Positions 61,780 to 64,000 of a stretch of DNA of 64,000 bases are shown here, one piece after another. This DNA is from Ahaetulla prasina (taxonomy: Eukaryota > Chordata > Lepidosauria > Squamata > Colubridae). A model generated the notes under the pieces. It had not been told where the DNA came from. It made no database searches and worked only from the letters and a program-made list of their open reading frames with translations. The stretch spans positions 281,827,524 through 281,891,523 of the forward strand of contig NC_080540.1 of assembly GCF_028640845.1 (NCBI RefSeq). The letters are read 5' to 3'. The number at the start of each line of letters is the position of its first letter. Positions within the stretch are counted from its first letter, which is position 1. The translations under genes and the position numbers were made by a program.

Positions 61780-61942
61780 TCTGTGGTCCAGAACTGGTCA
61801 GCAACATGCCAGCAACTGGGCAGCAAAGCCCCATCCATGGGATGCAGACAGTATGCAAAACCACGGCCCCTCCTGTCTGTGGGAAAAACCTTTCTCCACA
61901 GAACTGGCCCCCGGTGCCCCAAAGGTTGGGGGCTGCTGTTTT
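61780..61942. mobile_element. hAT-like fragment (ccaaaggttgggggctgctg end)
   Basis: It contains ggtccagaactggtcagcaac and ends gccccaaaggttgggggctgctg, like the termini of a ggtccccaacc-type hAT family. The left end is worn. Confidence 0.55.
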
Positions 61943-62654
61943 ACAAGACCTGTGGTGTCCTTCCTGAGGTGGAAGCCCTAAATATGTAACGTCTCCTTCA
62001 AGTTGAACTTGATGCTTTGTGATTTTATGGATGTATCCGTGCAGTTTTCTTGGCAGTGTTATGAATATGTCTTGCCTTTGCTTTTTGCAAAATGTGGTTT
62101 TGTTTTGTTTTTTTCAATTTCACTAGGTTTTCTTGATGGCTCCAATCCAAAGATTTACCATGTTCAAGGTTTTTTTTTTTAGAAACTTATCTAGTCATGG
62201 AATAAATTGCCACTGATGTTGAAACCATCCTCCCCATCATTAGAGTTGAAAAGGAGTCTCAGAGCATATTTATTTAAAAAGGCACAGATGTCCTTGAGTT
62301 TTCCTGGTAATGTTCCAGGAGTGGTTTGTCTCCTGGGAATTTTTATTTTAACTTCCCAGAATTGCCCAGAAAAGATGAACCATGACTGAAGCCATGTTTA
62401 TTTCCTCAGGGTTTTTGATGCTTTTTATTTAACTGGGTGGTGTGTTTTTTTTTAAATTTCTCCTTGTAAATCTGGAATCGTTAGGGAAATAGGTGACATA
62501 TACGTTCAAAGATTCGGATGAATAAAAAGCACCAGAGATGTAACAGACAGTGGGAAGGATAGGGAGAGGAAAAATATCCTCTTACAGCCACTTTCTTGGA
62601 TCAGCTGGATTTCGATCGTCTTCCATCCCTGAAGACTGAAAAGGCCGACGATCT

Positions 62655-63058
62655 ATAAGTGGTCCTTGACTTAGAACAGTTTGCTTAGCAACTGTTGAAG
62701 TTACAACGGCACTGAAAAAAAGCAACTTATGACTATTCTTCCACACTTACGACTATTGCAGCATCCCTACGGTCATGTGATCAAAATTCAGGCATTTGGC
62801 AACTGACTCATATTTATGACGGATGCCATCCATGTTCCAGGATCATGTGTGATCCCCTTTTGTGACCTTCTTTGCAAGAAAAGTCAATGAGGAATCCAGG
62901 TTCGCTTAGCAGCCACGTTGCTAACTTAACAAATGCAGGGATTCGCTTAACAACTGTGGCAGGAAAAGTTGCAAAAGGGGACAAAACTCATTTAACAACT
63001 GTCTCAGCAACATAAATTTTGGGCTCAGTTGCAGTCATAAGACGAGGACTACTTATAT
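62655..63058. mobile_element. Family D terminal-inverted-repeat element
   Basis: It runs taagtggtccttgacttaga to aagacgaggactacttata with ttgcttagcaactgttgaag and catgtgtgatccccttt inside. Confidence 0.78.
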
Positions 63059-63835
63059 TTGTTTTTATGACGAATAATTTCAAATGGATCATAATAGGGT
63101 AACTGAGAGAGGCAGGAAAGATGCCTGCCTCTGCTAAAATGAGGTGCCTGTTCCTTAAAATCATTTCAGAATTGCTTCCATATCCTTCTCGGATTTAGAA
63201 GAATTTTATGGCATTTATCTTGCTTGGAGTTTCCTATCTTATAATTGATTTTCAGCCTGTTCCCTTCTTCTCTGTCCCCCCAGCCCTGAGTCCTTCCCAT
63301 GAGCTCCTTTGTCCTTTCAAGTCTTTCAAATGGCATTAACCAAAATGTTACATTTTTACTAATGTTGTGACTTGTGGAGGGAAAGGTGCTGTGATTAAAA
63401 ACAACGGATTAAAAACATCAGATTAATAAACAAACGTTGAGTAGAAAATCAGGTTAAATCTGTTTTGAATTTATAATGCATAATCCTTGCCAGTTTTTGC
63501 AAAGAATTTTCACTGGAAGAGTTTACAGTTAGACCTTGGAAAGATATTTCATCATGATTTCGAGCCTGAGGAATAAGAAGGGTACATTTCATATAGGGAA
63601 TAAACAAGGAAAGTGTTTGTAATGGCTTCTTTTATTATATTTGGCTCTTGGGCATAAGCACTTTTGGAGTGGAGAGATGTCAAGAAACACCACAGAATCA
63701 AATGTTTCTGTGACTTTGTTTCACTTCCTATCAGCTTTCATCAAGATGTCTTGATCTGAGGGATGAGGGGGGAAGAATTGAAGCCAAATGAAGAAAATAC
63801 AGCAACTGAGAGGAGCACAGTCTTCTCATTGCTTT

Positions 63836-63912
63836 AAAGTGTGGCTGGCTCAGGAATTCTGGGAGTTGAAGTCCAAAAGTCATAAAGGGGCCATAGTTCT
63901 CAACCTCTGCTT
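63836..63912. mobile_element. Palindromic MITE, right part only
   Basis: It contains ggctcaggaattctgggagt, tgaagtccaaaagtcataaa and agttctcaacctctg. The left arm is missing. Confidence 0.7.
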
Positions 63913-64000
63913 TAAAGTCAGCCTTAAAATCCTTAGTAGAAAGAAGAAACTTCCCCTGATCCACCCTGACTCATTGCAGTGAGTGGCTAGGATCCAGTGG

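Larger units (their letters stand above)
61188..64000 (+). other. Start of the next intron, gene-free
   Basis: I looked for the rest of the third PDZ domain (a GLGIG-type loop behind an AG acceptor, phase 1) and did not find it. A hAT fragment, a SINE fragment (about 61995-62070), a family D element and a MITE fragment are present. Confidence 0.75.

Noticed and set aside
61188..64000. Continuation of the third PDZ domain
   Set aside because: I searched for a GLGIG-type loop after an acceptor in phase 1 and saw none; the next exon is probably beyond the window.

Overview
This is vertebrate nuclear DNA from a squamate reptile, most likely a snake. The evidence is introns packed with CR1 and L2-like LINE 3' ends, 5'-truncated L1-like elements, tRNA-derived SINEs, hundreds-of-bp hAT-type DNA transposons, and pentanucleotide (AATAG/ATTCT)n arrays growing from LINE tails. 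No bacterial, viral or CRISPR-type gene organisation is present.

The only host gene I can support lies on the + strand between 21161 and 61187. Nine consecutive internal exons (143, 133, 162, 121, 146, 120, 115, 74 and 226 nt) all have AG acceptors and GT donors and join in one open frame of about 413 residues. They encode one complete class I PDZ domain (exons 1-2), a ~169-residue acidic/basic linker (exons 3-6), a second complete class I PDZ domain (exons 6-9) and the first strand of a third. Order and spacing are those of the PDZD2 / pro-interleukin-16 family. Linker and architecture look like PDZD2, while several residues of the second PDZ domain look like IL16, so a PDZD2 orthologue, a long-form IL16 or a third paralogue are all possible. 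The first coding exons, later PDZ domains and both gene ends lie outside the window; 1-21160 is probably a large upstream intron, and 61188-64000 the start of the next one.

The rest is repeats, often nested. Many insertions can be proven from target-site duplications (TSDs) read directly. (i) Several hAT-like families give 8-bp TSDs, commonly nnnTAnnn. (ii) A TGTTGTG...ACAACA LTR family has five solo LTRs with perfect 5-bp TSDs, and an open frame beginning at the first LTR bases in every subfamily. (iii) A second LTR family has 4-bp TSDs. (iv) Two L1-like copies have 15-16 bp TSDs. (v) A nearly palindromic ~125-145 bp MITE is present in about ten copies. Multi-level nests include LTR in hAT in LTR (16218-17507), L1 in L2 in hAT (41517-45252), L1 in MITE (1838-5065), LTR in MITE (51074-51732) and hAT in foldback (6825-7640).

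Elements crowd the exons: a hairpin ends 90 bp before exon 1, another starts ~20 bp after exon 3, an L2 fragment starts ~8 bp after exon 7, and a MITE/LTR nest starts ~50 bp after exon 4. Unique stretches of 1-21160 (about 5.1-6.0, 8.9-10.5, 11.0-11.9, 13.3-14.1 and 17.5-18.4 kb) show no exon I can support.
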